Source: Bradyrhizobium sp. PSBB068 (GTDB taxonomy: Bacteria > Pseudomonadota > Alphaproteobacteria > Rhizobiales > Xanthobacteraceae). Taken from it: 64,000 nt of DNA. Of this stretch, positions 33,415 through 41,556 are shown one piece after another (position 1 is the stretch's first letter; every line of letters starts with the position of its first letter). The notes under the pieces are model-generated. The model worked only from the letters and a program-made list of their open reading frames with translations. It was not told where the DNA came from and searched no databases. A program made the position numbers and the translations under genes. Where the stretch lies: the NCBI GenBank assembly GCA_016839165.1, contig CP069300.1, positions 1,736,001 through 1,800,000 on the forward strand, in the 5' to 3' direction.

Positions 33415-33840
33415 CTAGCTGCGTCTAGCCTGCTCGGCTGCAAGACGAGCATCGATCGCGTCGAGGACGGCGAGTTGTGCCTGTTCGACCGACGCTATGG
33501 CGTAGTCGACGGCGAATCCGGCGTCTTCTTCCAGAAGGTTTGCGCGGTCCTCGGCGAGGTTCGCCTTGATATCATGCTTTGCCTGGAGCGCGTACGCCTT
33601 CAAGGTGTTCACGTCCGCAGTGATCTTTGCTTGCAGCGCTTGCCTGTCTCTGCTGGCAGACTCGCCGACCGACTTGATTTGCTGGCTGATCTTTTCGACT
33701 GCTGTCTTTGCAGCCGAAAGCGCCTCCGTTTTGCGCGCTTCGATCTTGTCACGCGCTTCCTTTTGTGCGGCTGCAAACGCAGCTTCGGCGTTTCTTGCGC
33801 GCACCGACAATTCGGCGAGTTGTTCAGAAAGGGGCTTCAT
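33415..33840 (-). CDS. Coiled-coil protein of unknown function under a FixK-type promoter
   Basis: A 141-residue protein rich in Ala, Glu, Lys and Gln (about residues 5-110 predicted as continuous helix/coiled coil), ending in DYAIASVEQAQLAVLDAIDARLAAEQARRS. No signal peptide, membrane segment or known domain is seen. Base composition is less GC-rich than its neighbours. A near-ideal AAGGAGGAG ribosome site precedes ATG 33840, and a FixK/FNR box with a well-spaced -10 element lies upstream, so strong expression under low oxygen is expected. Function unknown. Confidence 0.8.
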   Translation of the reverse strand: MKPLSEQLAELSVRARNAEAAFAAAQKEARDKIEARKTEALSAAKTAVEKISQQIKSVGESASRDRQALQAKITADVNTLKAYALQAKHDIKANLAEDRANLLEEDAGFAVDYAIASVEQAQLAVLDAIDARLAAEQARRS

Positions 33841-33879
33841 GCGCTCCTCCTTCAGTTGAACGTTTCACGACCGGCTCGC

Positions 33880-33921
33880 AAATAACGTGCTCTCGTCCGA
33901 GCCATGTTGATTTGGATCAAC
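33880..33921 (-). promoter_or_regulatory. FixK/FNR-dependent (class II) promoter
   Basis: 33908-33921 is TTGATTTGGATCAA, a perfect TTGA-N6-TCAA box (on the minus strand TTGATCCAAATCAA). A -10-like TTATTT lies at 33885-33880 on the minus strand. Its centre is 32 bp from the box centre, the spacing of class II FNR promoters (box at about -41.5). Transcription would start near 33873, about 33 bp before the ATG at 33840. FixK2 drives microaerobic genes in Bradyrhizobium. I see no other structure in the rest of the gap, 33922-34145. Confidence 0.75.
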
Positions 33922-34145
33922 TTACTTGGAAACGAGCAGTAAGCGGCCGCGCGGAGCGAAGTCTCTATTGGTCAAAAGCGTTGGTTTCAGCCATCCGGCA
34001 TTCGGGTCCGGACCGTTCTCGAATCCGGCGGTACGTATGCGCTCCGCATTTTCGTTTAATCGCGTCTTCGGGTTACAAGAAGATGATATTGCCAGGGTCG
34101 GATCGCGTCTCGGCTTTGCCTGCGAAAGCGGGCGTTACTCCGGTC

Positions 34146-35078
34146 TCATCGCGCTCTGGCGGCCCGCGTCCGCGGCGCCGTGTTCGCGGCCCTTGTCTCC
34201 CGGATGATCCCCTCGAACGCGACCGCCGCCGGCACATCCAGCCGGCCGGGCGATTTGAGCTGCCACAGCGTGCGCTCGATGTGGACGCCCTTGATCGGGA
34301 TCACCTTCAGTTTTCCGAGCTTGACCTGATCGTCGATCGTTGCAACCGATACGATCGCGACCCCGACACCCGCTGCGACCGCCTGCTTGATCGCCTCGGT
34401 GCTGCCGATCTCCAGCGTCCGCTGCGGCTCGACGCGGTGGGCGGCCAGCGCCTGTGCCACCACCTCGCGCGTGCCGGAGCCCGGCTCGCGCACGATCAGG
34501 ATCTCTTCGTTGAGCTGGCGGACGTCGATCGGGCCTGCGGCAGCCGCGAAGCGATGATCAGGGCCTGCGATCAACACCATCACGTCGGTGCGCCAGGCGT
34601 CGCTGGTCAGGTTCTCGTCCTCGACCGGCCCTTCGACCAGCGCGATCTCGATCTCATGCCCGAGCATCAGCGCCGCGATGTCGCTGGTGTTGGCGCTCAC
34701 GACATGCAGGTCGATGCCGGGAAAGGCGCGGTGGAACACGCCGAGATATTCCGGGACCATGTAGGTCGCGATCGTCGTGCTGGCGCCGATCCGCAGCGAG
34801 CCGCTGTCGAGGTTGCGCAGCGCCTGCAATTCGTCCTCGGCGGCGCGCTCGGCCGCGAACAGCGTCTCGGCATGCCGGGCCAGCGCCGCGCCCTCCCGGG
34901 TCGGCCGCACCCCCTTCGGTGTGCGGTCGAGCAGCCGGCAGCCGACCTGCAGCTCAAAATCCCGCACCCCCTTGGAGATCGCCGGCTGGCTGATGTGCAG
35001 GAGGTCGGCAGCGCGGGAAAAACTTCCAGTCCTCGCCACGGCCGCGAACAGGCGGAGCAGGTGCAGGTTGAGGGACAT
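34146..35078 (-). CDS. LysR family transcriptional regulator
   Basis: A 310-residue LysR regulator. The N-terminal winged HTH is NLHLLRLFAAVARTGSFSRAADLLHISQPAISKGVRDFE (about residues 4-42). A linker helix and the type 2 periplasmic-binding-like effector domain follow (about 92-295), with the lobe motif REPGSGTRE as in CysB/CbbR-like members. It is divergent from the yeiH-like gene and probably its activator or repressor. This LysR-YeiH arrangement is common; in E. coli the neighbour of yeiH is YeiE. Confidence 0.92.
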   Translation of the reverse strand: MSLNLHLLRLFAAVARTGSFSRAADLLHISQPAISKGVRDFELQVGCRLLDRTPKGVRPTREGAALARHAETLFAAERAAEDELQALRNLDSGSLRIGASTTIATYMVPEYLGVFHRAFPGIDLHVVSANTSDIAALMLGHEIEIALVEGPVEDENLTSDAWRTDVMVLIAGPDHRFAAAAGPIDVRQLNEEILIVREPGSGTREVVAQALAAHRVEPQRTLEIGSTEAIKQAVAAGVGVAIVSVATIDDQVKLGKLKVIPIKGVHIERTLWQLKSPGRLDVPAAVAFEGIIRETRAANTAPRTRAARAR

Positions 35079-35138
35079 AACTTCTCTCTATCGGGGCAGT
35101 CCGAAAAGATATTAGCCAATGAGTGGGGTCTGGCGCAT

Positions 35139-35164
35139 AAAATCTTCTCCGAAAAGAGGATTTT
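35139..35164. promoter_or_regulatory. Inverted repeat abutting the yeiH start codon
   Basis: AAAATCTTCT-CCGAAA-AGAGGATTTT is a 10-bp inverted repeat with one mismatch. It ends exactly at the base before the GTG start at 35165, so its right arm contains the AGAGGA ribosome site. As DNA it is a candidate LysR site; as RNA it could hide the ribosome site. Confidence 0.45.
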
Positions 35165-36235
35165 GTGCCGGAACAAGAACAACATCAGGGGCGGATGCAG
35201 GGGGTGCTGAAGGGCATCATCCTGCTCATTCCGGGCATTCTGCTCTGCGGAGCGGTCACCGTCATCTCACTCGGCATCCAGGCCGCCGAGGAGCGGGTTT
35301 TCGACCACCCCTATATCGAGGCGCTGGTGGTCGCGATCCTGCTCGGGATGGCGGTGCGGACCGCCTGGGACCCGTCCGAGCGCTGGCGCTCGGGGATCGC
35401 CTTCAGCGCCAAGCAGCTGCTCGAGGTCGCGGTGATGCTGCTCGGCGCGTCGATCAGCTTCGCCGCGATCCTGGCGTCGGGCTGGCTCCTGATCGGCGCC
35501 ATCGCCGCGACGGTCGTGGTCATGCTGGCGGTGAGCTATGGCCTCGCCCGCCTGCTCGGGCTGAAGACCAAACTCGCGATCCTGATCGCCTGCGGCAACT
35601 CGATCTGCGGCAATTCCGCGATCGCGGCGGTGGCGCCGGTGATCGAGGCCGATGGCGACGACATCGCCTCGTCGATCTCGTTCACCGCCATCCTCGGCGT
35701 GCTGATGGTGCTCGGCCTGCCGCTCCTGATCCCGCTCCTGAAGCTGACCGCGACGCAATACGGCATTCTCGCCGGGCTCACGGTCTATGCCGTGCCGCAG
35801 GTGCTGGCGGCGACCGTGCCGGCCGGCATCGTCTCGACCCAGATCGGCACGCTGGTGAAGCTGGTGCGCGTCCTGATGCTGGGCCCGATCGTGGTCGCCC
35901 TCTCGCTGGTCGTGGCGCGGCGGCGCGAGGGCGGGCCGGCGAAGGAGGGCGCGGCAAAGACCGCCTCGATCAGCCCGTTCAAGCTGGTGCCGTGGTTCAT
36001 CATCGGTTTCCTGGTGCTGGCCGCGCTGCGCTCGTTCCAGCTGGTGCCCGACATCGCGATCGCACCGGTGACCAGGACGGCGGCGATCCTCACCGTGCTC
36101 TCGATGGCCGCGCTCGGCCTTGGCGTCGATGTGCGTGTGCTCTCGACCGTCGGCGGCCGGGTGACGGCCGCGGTGACGCTGTCGCTGATGCTGCTCTTGG
36201 GCTTGAGCATCGGTCTCGTGCACTGCTTCAAATAG
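35165..36235 (+). CDS. YeiH family putative sulfate exporter
   Basis: A 356-residue inner-membrane protein with about 10 hydrophobic segments. Family blocks are YIEALVVAILLGMAVRTAW, KQLLEVAVMLLGASISF, KTKLAILIACGNSICGNSAIAAVAPVI and VTRTAAILTVLSMAALGLGVDVRVL. The YeiH/UPF0324 family is annotated as a sulfate exporter, based mainly on taurine-degrading bacteria; the true substrate is uncertain. GTG 35165 has AGAGGA just upstream; ATG 35195 is an alternative. It is regulated in all likelihood by the divergent LysR gene. Confidence 0.88.
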   Translation: MPEQEQHQGRMQGVLKGIILLIPGILLCGAVTVISLGIQAAEERVFDHPYIEALVVAILLGMAVRTAWDPSERWRSGIAFSAKQLLEVAVMLLGASISFAAILASGWLLIGAIAATVVVMLAVSYGLARLLGLKTKLAILIACGNSICGNSAIAAVAPVIEADGDDIASSISFTAILGVLMVLGLPLLIPLLKLTATQYGILAGLTVYAVPQVLAATVPAGIVSTQIGTLVKLVRVLMLGPIVVALSLVVARRREGGPAKEGAAKTASISPFKLVPWFIIGFLVLAALRSFQLVPDIAIAPVTRTAAILTVLSMAALGLGVDVRVLSTVGGRVTAAVTLSLMLLLGLSIGLVHCFK

Positions 36236-36253
36236 CCGCTTGCGGCGGCTATT
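36231..36253. terminator. Dyad spanning the stops of convergent yeiH and amiF genes
   Basis: AATAGCCGC and GCGGCTATT form a perfect 9-bp stem with a 5-nt loop. Each arm contains the stop codon of one of the two convergent genes (36233-36235 and 36249-36251). There is no T-run, so it would be a weak bidirectional terminator or a processed 3' end. Confidence 0.4.
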
Positions 36254-37262
36254 CGGCGGCTTTCGCGGTCTTGCCGAACATCCGTGTCGGTGCGGCAAAG
36301 CCGCAGGACGTGCCGTCGGTGATCTTGACCTGATCCTCCCAGGGCAGACGGAAGCGGCCGGACACCATGTCCTGCATGAAGGTGTAGGGGCAATCCATCG
36401 CGCCGCCCTTCACCGCGACATAGCCGCGGTGCCACAGCTGATAGATGTTGTTCTCGACGCCCCAATTGATCCGCGCCTCGCGCACGAGGTCGGGCCGCAC
36501 CTCGGCGGTGATGATCTCGTCGGCCCGCCCGGTGGTGCCGTGCGCGATGATGCTGCCGTCGAAATTGACGATCATGCCTTCGCCCATCGAGTCGAACGAG
36601 CCGTCCGAGCCGCACATGCAGACATTGGCGGTCACCATCAGGTTCTGGAACGCATTGGCCTGGTTGGTGAAGCGCCAGCTGTCGCGGATCGGCGCGGTGT
36701 ATCCCGCGGTGCGGATCATGATCTCGGCGCCCTTGTAGGCGCATTCGCGCGCCATTTCCGGGAACATGCCGTCGTGGCAGATGATCAGCGCGAGCTTCGC
36801 GCCCTTCGGTCCGTCGATCACCGGAATGCCGATGTCGCCCGGCTCCCACGGCTCGACCGGAATCCAGGGATGGAATTTGCGGTAGTAGAGCTTGATCTCG
36901 CCGTGATCGTCGATGATCAGTCCTGAATTGTAGGGATTGCCGTGCGGGTTGAACTCCATGATGGAGAAGCAGCCCCAGATCTTGTTGTCGATGCAGGCCT
37001 GCCTGAAGGCTGCGACTTCGGGCCCGTCGAGCCGGCACATGATCTCCGGATTGGTATCCATCGAGAGGCCATGCAGCGAATATTCGGGAAACACGACCAA
37101 GTCCATGGTGGCGAGATTGCGCCGCGCCTTGCCGACCATCCAGACGATGCGCTCGGTCTGCCGCGCCAGATCGGCCCTGGTCGCGACCACGGGCAGCTGC
37201 AGCTGCACCAGTCCGATCACGACGCCGTTGGGTGACTTGTTGAGGCCGCCAAGTCCGTTCAT
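36249..37262 (-). CDS. amiF: Formamidase (nitrilase superfamily)
   Basis: A 337-residue nitrilase-fold amidase. The triad is E60 (DLVVFPEYSLHG), K129 (LYYRKFHPW) and C162 (ALIICHDGMFPE). The sequence follows AmiF of Helicobacter closely (IEPWYPGDLGMP-, RLSWGLENNIYNLGHRGYVA- and LPWEDHMKIKDGS-type blocks), including the length. Formamidase releases ammonia and formate from formamide; short aliphatic amides are an alternative. It is divergent from a cysteine hydrolase gene, and a sigma-54-type promoter lies about 75-90 bp upstream, so induction by nitrogen limitation is likely. Confidence 0.9.
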   Translation of the reverse strand: MNGLGGLNKSPNGVVIGLVQLQLPVVATRADLARQTERIVWMVGKARRNLATMDLVVFPEYSLHGLSMDTNPEIMCRLDGPEVAAFRQACIDNKIWGCFSIMEFNPHGNPYNSGLIIDDHGEIKLYYRKFHPWIPVEPWEPGDIGIPVIDGPKGAKLALIICHDGMFPEMARECAYKGAEIMIRTAGYTAPIRDSWRFTNQANAFQNLMVTANVCMCGSDGSFDSMGEGMIVNFDGSIIAHGTTGRADEIITAEVRPDLVREARINWGVENNIYQLWHRGYVAVKGGAMDCPYTFMQDMVSGRFRLPWEDQVKITDGTSCGFAAPTRMFGKTAKAAE

Positions 37263-37300
37263 GCCTGTCCTCCCGCCTGTTGAAATGGGCTGTCATTTCG

Positions 37301-37320
37301 CGAACGATGATCTTCGTTCG
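37301..37320. promoter_or_regulatory. Palindrome in the amiF/cysteine hydrolase gap
   Basis: CGAACGA-TGATCT-TCGTTCG is a perfect 7-bp inverted repeat. It lies about 76 bp upstream of the -24 element of the plus-strand promoter, a suitable place for an enhancer-binding activator, and inside the predicted leader of amiF. The protein is unknown. Confidence 0.45.
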
Positions 37321-37335
37321 GTCGGGCTCCCAGCT

Positions 37336-37351
37336 AGCAACGATCATGCCA
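37336..37351 (-). promoter_or_regulatory. Sigma-54-type promoter for amiF
   Basis: On the minus strand: TGGCATG-ATCG-TTGCT. It differs from the consensus TGGCACG-N4-TTGCW at one base, with GG and GC at the correct spacing. Transcription would begin near 37325, about 63 bp before the amiF ATG at 37262. Confidence 0.65.
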
Positions 37352-37395
37352 GCAGGATCGGACGATCGGCAAATCAGCTGCCGGTGATTGCGTCG

Positions 37396-37411
37396 TGGCA
37401 CGCGGTTTGCT
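37396..37411 (+). promoter_or_regulatory. Sigma-54 promoter for the cysteine hydrolase gene
   Basis: TGGCACG-CGGT-TTGCT matches the sigma-54 consensus TGGCACG-N4-TTGCW at every fixed base. The predicted transcription start is near 37422, about 29 bp before ATG 37451. It is one of a back-to-back pair with the minus-strand element at 37336-37351. Confidence 0.8.
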
Positions 37412-37450
37412 TAATCAAGCGCGGGTCTTCTCGCATTCGGAGCGTGCGCC

Positions 37451-38128
37451 ATGGCGAATTCAGGCGGGACCATCGCGGCGGAGCCGGCGCCGATCACGCT
37501 CGACTGGAGCAGGACCGCGCTCGTCATCATCGACATGCAGCGCGATTTCATGGAGCCTGGCGGCTTCGGCGAGACGCTCGGCAACGACGTCAGCCAGCTC
37601 GCCCGCGCGGTGCAGCCGATCGCCGCGGTGCTCGCGGTGGTGCGCGACGCAGGCCTGCTCGTGGTTCATACCCGTGAGGGCCATCTGCCCGATCTGTCCG
37701 ACGCGCCGCCGGCCAAGCTCGAGCGCGGCGCGCCGTCCTTACGGATCGGCGATCCCGGACCGATGGGACGGATCCTGATCCGCGGCGAGGCCGGGCATGA
37801 CATCATCCCCGAACTCTATCCGCTGGACAGCGAGATCGTGATCGACAAGCCCGGCAAGGGCGCGTTCTACGCCACCGAGCTCAGTGACATCCTCAGGAAA
37901 TACGGCATCGAGAATCTGCTGGTCTGCGGCGTCACCACCGAAGTCTGCGTCAACACCACGGTGCGCGAGGCCAACGACCGCGGTTATCGCTGCGTCGTGA
38001 TCTCGGACGGCTGCGCGTCCTACTTCCCGGAATTCCATGAGATGGGCCTGAAGATGATCAAGGCCCAGGGCGGCATTTTCGGCTGGGTCGCCGATTCCGC
38101 CGCAGTGCTGAAGGCGCTCGCCGGCTAG
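37451..38128 (+). CDS. Cysteine hydrolase (isochorismatase family)
   Basis: A 225-residue isochorismatase-fold hydrolase. The triad is D28 ([10 protein letters not shown]), K133 ([11 protein letters not shown]) and C166 (TTEVCVNTT). It shares [25 protein letters not shown] with the biuret hydrolase-like protein at 26079-26762, so both belong to the same amide/ureide hydrolase branch. Exact substrate unknown; ureidoacrylate, biuret-like compounds or other carbamoyl amides are candidates. It diverges from amiF, with a perfect sigma-54 promoter upstream. The 164-bp gap after it is AT-richer, and I see nothing certain in it. Confidence 0.88.
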   Translation: MANSGGTIAAEPAPITLDWSRTALVIIDMQRDFMEPGGFGETLGNDVSQLARAVQPIAAVLAVVRDAGLLVVHTREGHLPDLSDAPPAKLERGAPSLRIGDPGPMGRILIRGEAGHDIIPELYPLDSEIVIDKPGKGAFYATELSDILRKYGIENLLVCGVTTEVCVNTTVREANDRGYRCVVISDGCASYFPEFHEMGLKMIKAQGGIFGWVADSAAVLKALAG

Positions 38129-38292
38129 GGCACGACGCCAAATTTCGGAATATTAGAATAATATCCCTGAGTTGCCCGACGTGTCAAGTTGCATCGTCGA
38201 AGGTTGGCCGCCGACGGCTACTTTGCATGGGGTTGTTTTGCGATATTTTGGCCGAGCCCCCGTGACGGCCGATAACTTCATATTGGCCTGGT

Positions 38293-39117
38293 CTAGCCAC
38301 CCTTCACCGCGCCCGCCGTCAGCCCGGCGACGATCTGCCGCTGCGCCATCACTGTGAGCAGCAGCACCGGCGCCGTCACGATCAAAGCGGCGGCGGCGAG
38401 CGGGCCCCAGCTCAATTGGTCGAACGAGATCATGTTGTAGACTGCGACCGGCAGCGTGCGGGTCTCGCGCCCGGCCAGCACGATGCCGAAGACGAAGTTG
38501 TTCCAGGAGAAAATCACCGCGAGGATGAAGGCGACCGCAAGCCCGGGCCTCGCGATCGGCAGCGCGACATGGCGGAACACCTGCCACCGCGTGGCGCCGT
38601 CGATCAGCGCGGCTTCCTCCAGCTCCAGCGGCGTGGTCTCGAAATAGCCGATCATGATCCAGATCACGATCGGCACCGTGACCACGAGATGGATGATGAT
38701 CTGCGGCACCAGCGTGCCGAGCAGGCCGAGCCACTGGAACAGCAGGAACAGCGGGATCAGATACGACAGGCCCGGCGTGATGCGCGCGATCAGGATCACG
38801 ATCGCCGATTTGTGCGCCGCCATCCGCGCAATCCCGTAGCCCGCCGGCACGCCGACCAGCATCGCAAGGCCCGTGGCGCAGCCGGTGACGATCAGGCTGT
38901 TGCTGAAATAGGTCAGGAAGCGGTTGGACGCGAACACGTCGGCATAGTTCTTCCAGGCGATGTGCTCCGGGAAGAACACCGGCGGATAGGAGGCGTTGTC
39001 GATCTCGAATTTCAGCGACAGCGAGCCCATCCAGAGGAAGAACAGGATCGCCGGCGAGACGATGACGAACACCGACAGCCACAGCCCGATCTGCCCGAGG
39101 ATCTGACGCAGGTTCAT
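38293..39117 (-). CDS. ABC transporter permease, carbohydrate (CUT1) type, MalG-like
   Basis: A 274-residue inner-membrane permease with six hydrophobic segments. The coupling (EAA) loop is LELEEAALIDGATRWQVFRHVALPIARPGL. This is the second permease of a CUT1-type importer. ATG 39117 overlaps the stop of the first permease by 4 nt (ATGA); the frame is open nine codons further upstream. No ATPase gene follows in the window, so a shared or distant ATPase must power it. Confidence 0.92.
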   Translation of the reverse strand: MNLRQILGQIGLWLSVFVIVSPAILFFLWMGSLSLKFEIDNASYPPVFFPEHIAWKNYADVFASNRFLTYFSNSLIVTGCATGLAMLVGVPAGYGIARMAAHKSAIVILIARITPGLSYLIPLFLLFQWLGLLGTLVPQIIIHLVVTVPIVIWIMIGYFETTPLELEEAALIDGATRWQVFRHVALPIARPGLAVAFILAVIFSWNNFVFGIVLAGRETRTLPVAVYNMISFDQLSWGPLAAAALIVTAPVLLLTVMAQRQIVAGLTAGAVKGG

Positions 39118-40052
39118 GCCTCGCTCCCGAGCTGCGAGGTCCACAGCAGGCGCTTGCGCAAGTACAGCAGCAGCGCCGCCAGCGCGACGATGAGGAGGAA
39201 GAACACCACCGCGATCGCCGAGCCGTAGCCGAGGTCGTAATAGACGAAGGCGACGCTGTAGAGATAGACGTTGATGGTCTCCGACGCCGAACCCGGCCCG
39301 CCCTGGGTGATCGCGAAGATGATGTCGAAACTCTTCACCGCATCGATCATCCGGATCATTCCGGCGATGAACAGGAACGGCATGATCAGAGGTAGCGTGA
39401 TGAAGCGGAACACCTGCCAGAAATTGGCGCCGTCGATCTGCGCGCTCTCATAGGGTTCGGTCGGGATCGCGGCGAGGCCGCCGAGCACGATCAGCATCAC
39501 CAGCGGCGTCCATTGCCAGGTCTCGACCAGCACCAGCGAGGGGATCACCGTCGTCGGGTTGAACACCCAGAGCTGCGGCGGCAGGCCGACCAACGACAGC
39601 AGATAGTTCAGCACGCCGAGCTGCGGGTGGAACATCATGGTCCACACCAGTGCGATCGCCACCGGGGTTGCCATCATCGGCATGATGAAGATGCCGCGCA
39701 GAAAGCCGCGCGCGGCGAATTTCTGGTGAAACACGACAGCCGCCAGCGTGCCAAACACCAGCGGCAGCACGACCGACAGCGCCGTGTAGGACAGCGTGTG
39801 GCCGACCGCTTCGACGAAGCGCGGATCGGTCGGCAGCCGCAAATAGTTGGCGAGCCCGACGAAGGTGGTGGGCGAGCCGACCTTCCATTCCTGGAAGCTC
39901 ATCCAGATCGTGAAGACCCACGGGAAGATGATGACCGCGAGCACCACCACCAGGGCCGGGATCACGAAGGGCCAGTAGGATGGCTTGCGCCATTCGCGCT
40001 CCGGCGCGGCGGTTTCGGCCGCGGCCGGAGAAGCTTGTGTCACCACGCTCAC
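39114..40052 (-). CDS. ABC transporter permease, carbohydrate (CUT1) type, MalF-like
   Basis: A 312-residue permease with six hydrophobic segments after a short polar N-terminus. The coupling loop is PTEPYESAQIDGANFWQVFRFITLPLIMPFL, followed by FDIIFAITQGGPGSASETINVYLY, characteristic of MalF/UgpA-like proteins. It starts 4 nt inside the end of the binding-protein gene and is coupled to it. The solute may be a sugar or polyol, but related systems carry other organics. Confidence 0.92.
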   Translation of the reverse strand: MSVVTQASPAAAETAAPEREWRKPSYWPFVIPALVVVLAVIIFPWVFTIWMSFQEWKVGSPTTFVGLANYLRLPTDPRFVEAVGHTLSYTALSVVLPLVFGTLAAVVFHQKFAARGFLRGIFIMPMMATPVAIALVWTMMFHPQLGVLNYLLSLVGLPPQLWVFNPTTVIPSLVLVETWQWTPLVMLIVLGGLAAIPTEPYESAQIDGANFWQVFRFITLPLIMPFLFIAGMIRMIDAVKSFDIIFAITQGGPGSASETINVYLYSVAFVYYDLGYGSAIAVVFFLLIVALAALLLYLRKRLLWTSQLGSEA

Positions 40053-41371
40053 GCTTTTTCACTGCGCTCCAGGATCGGGCGGAACTGATCGTGCGCCTTC
40101 TTCAATTCGGTGGCGGGATCGGCGCCCGACAGCGTCGCGGTCAGCGCCGCGCCGACGATGTCGCGATACTCGGCGACCGGGATGATCACCGGCAGGCCAA
40201 GCTTCGAGATCTTCGAGGAATCGATCACCGATTGCAGCCATTCCTTGGTCTTGACGCCCTTCGCAACCTCGGGATCGTCGACGATCGAGCTACGGAACGG
40301 CACGCCGCCACCAGCCTGGATCAAGCGCGTGCCCTGGCCGCGCGAGACCGCCCATTGGCAGAGCAGATAGGCGGCTTCCTTGTTCTTGCTGGCGGCGGCG
40401 ATGCCGAGGCCGTCACCATACGTGGATGAGAAGTGGCCCTTGGGTCCGGCCGGGACCACGGTGTAGCCGACCTTGCCGGGCACGCGCGAGGCGGTTGGAT
40501 CTTCGATCGGTGGCGCCCAGCCGGTGGCGTCGATCCACATCGCGGCGCGTCCCTGGGTAAAGGAAGCCATCGACTCCATCCAGTTGAAGCCGGCGACGCC
40601 GGGCGGCGCGCATTTGGTCAGCAGCCGCTGATAGAGTTTGGTGGCTTCAATAGCCTCGGGACCGTCGGACAGGATGTTGCCCTTGGCATCGAGGAATTCG
40701 CCGCCATAATTCAAATAGAAGTTGCTCCACATCGCCATGTTGGCGTTGCGCAGGCCGCGGCCGACGAAACCGTAGACGCCTTCCTTCGGGTCGGTCAGCT
40801 TCTCGGCAGCGACCGCCATCTCGTCCAGCGTCTTCGGGACTTCGACGCCCTTTTTCTGGAACAGATCCTTGTTGTAGTAGAGGATGAAGTAGTCGACCGA
40901 CCACGGCAGCGACAGCATCTGGCCCTTGTCGTTGCGCGCATATTGCAGGCCAGCTGCGGAGAAGTCGCTCTCGACCAGATCCGGCAGCGTCAAGCTTGGA
41001 TCCTTGAGGAAGCCCGACATGTCGGCGAGCCAGCCGGCTTTCTCGAATTGCCGCTTCTGCACGTGATAGCTGAGGTGAACGACATCGAAGCTCGGCTTGC
41101 CCGAGGACAGCTCGATCACGCATTTCTGGCGCTGCTGTTGCTCCGGGACTTGCTCCGATTCCACCTTGACGCCGGTGAGCTCGGTGAATTCCTTGATGTA
41201 TTTTTGCAGATTGTCGCCGCGCGGTCCCTTGGCGAGGCTGACTTCGAGCGAGGTGCCGGAATATTTCTTCCAGTTGACCTCGGCGCGGGCCGGAAATCCG
41301 GCCAATCCAACCGCGCCTGCGGCTGCCGTGCCGGCCAGCATCTGCCGGCGCGAGATCAGGTGATGCGACAT
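40049..41371 (-). CDS. ABC transporter extracellular solute-binding protein, family 1
   Basis: A 440-residue periplasmic binding protein of the MalE/UgpB class. The N-terminus HLISRRQMLAGTAAAGAVGLAGFPARAE has a twin-arginine motif and an ARA-E cut site, so Tat export is likely. Inside are LPWSVDYFILYYNKDLFQKKGVEVPKTLDEM and the hinge-region FTQGRAAMWID typical of the family. The ATG at 41371 follows AGGGGAGAG. First gene of the three-gene importer operon. A palindromic repeat lies upstream. Solute unknown. Confidence 0.92.
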   Translation of the reverse strand: MSHHLISRRQMLAGTAAAGAVGLAGFPARAEVNWKKYSGTSLEVSLAKGPRGDNLQKYIKEFTELTGVKVESEQVPEQQQRQKCVIELSSGKPSFDVVHLSYHVQKRQFEKAGWLADMSGFLKDPSLTLPDLVESDFSAAGLQYARNDKGQMLSLPWSVDYFILYYNKDLFQKKGVEVPKTLDEMAVAAEKLTDPKEGVYGFVGRGLRNANMAMWSNFYLNYGGEFLDAKGNILSDGPEAIEATKLYQRLLTKCAPPGVAGFNWMESMASFTQGRAAMWIDATGWAPPIEDPTASRVPGKVGYTVVPAGPKGHFSSTYGDGLGIAAASKNKEAAYLLCQWAVSRGQGTRLIQAGGGVPFRSSIVDDPEVAKGVKTKEWLQSVIDSSKISKLGLPVIIPVAEYRDIVGAALTATLSGADPATELKKAHDQFRPILERSEKA

Positions 41372-41414
41372 GTTTCTCTCCCCTGGGACGGTTCTTGTTT
41401 GGGAGAGATACTAG

Positions 41415-41462
41415 AGCATGATCTGGAAAAGTGAACACCGGTTTTCCGGACGGATCGAGCAT
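41415..41462. repeat. Palindromic intergenic repeat, copy 3
   Basis: AGCATGATCTGG at the left, GGAAAA/GTTTTCC inside, and a decayed right end (GATCGAGCATC). It is the most diverged of three copies, the others being 3759-3806 and 10766-10812. It lies between the binding-protein gene and the VOC gene. Confidence 0.7.
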
Positions 41463-41556
41463 CAACCGATGCAGGTACAGCATCGATGCGATCAAAGTTC
41501 GCATCGATGCTTGAGTGGCGACGCCGCATGATGCAGCGCCGCGCGACGTCGGGCAG

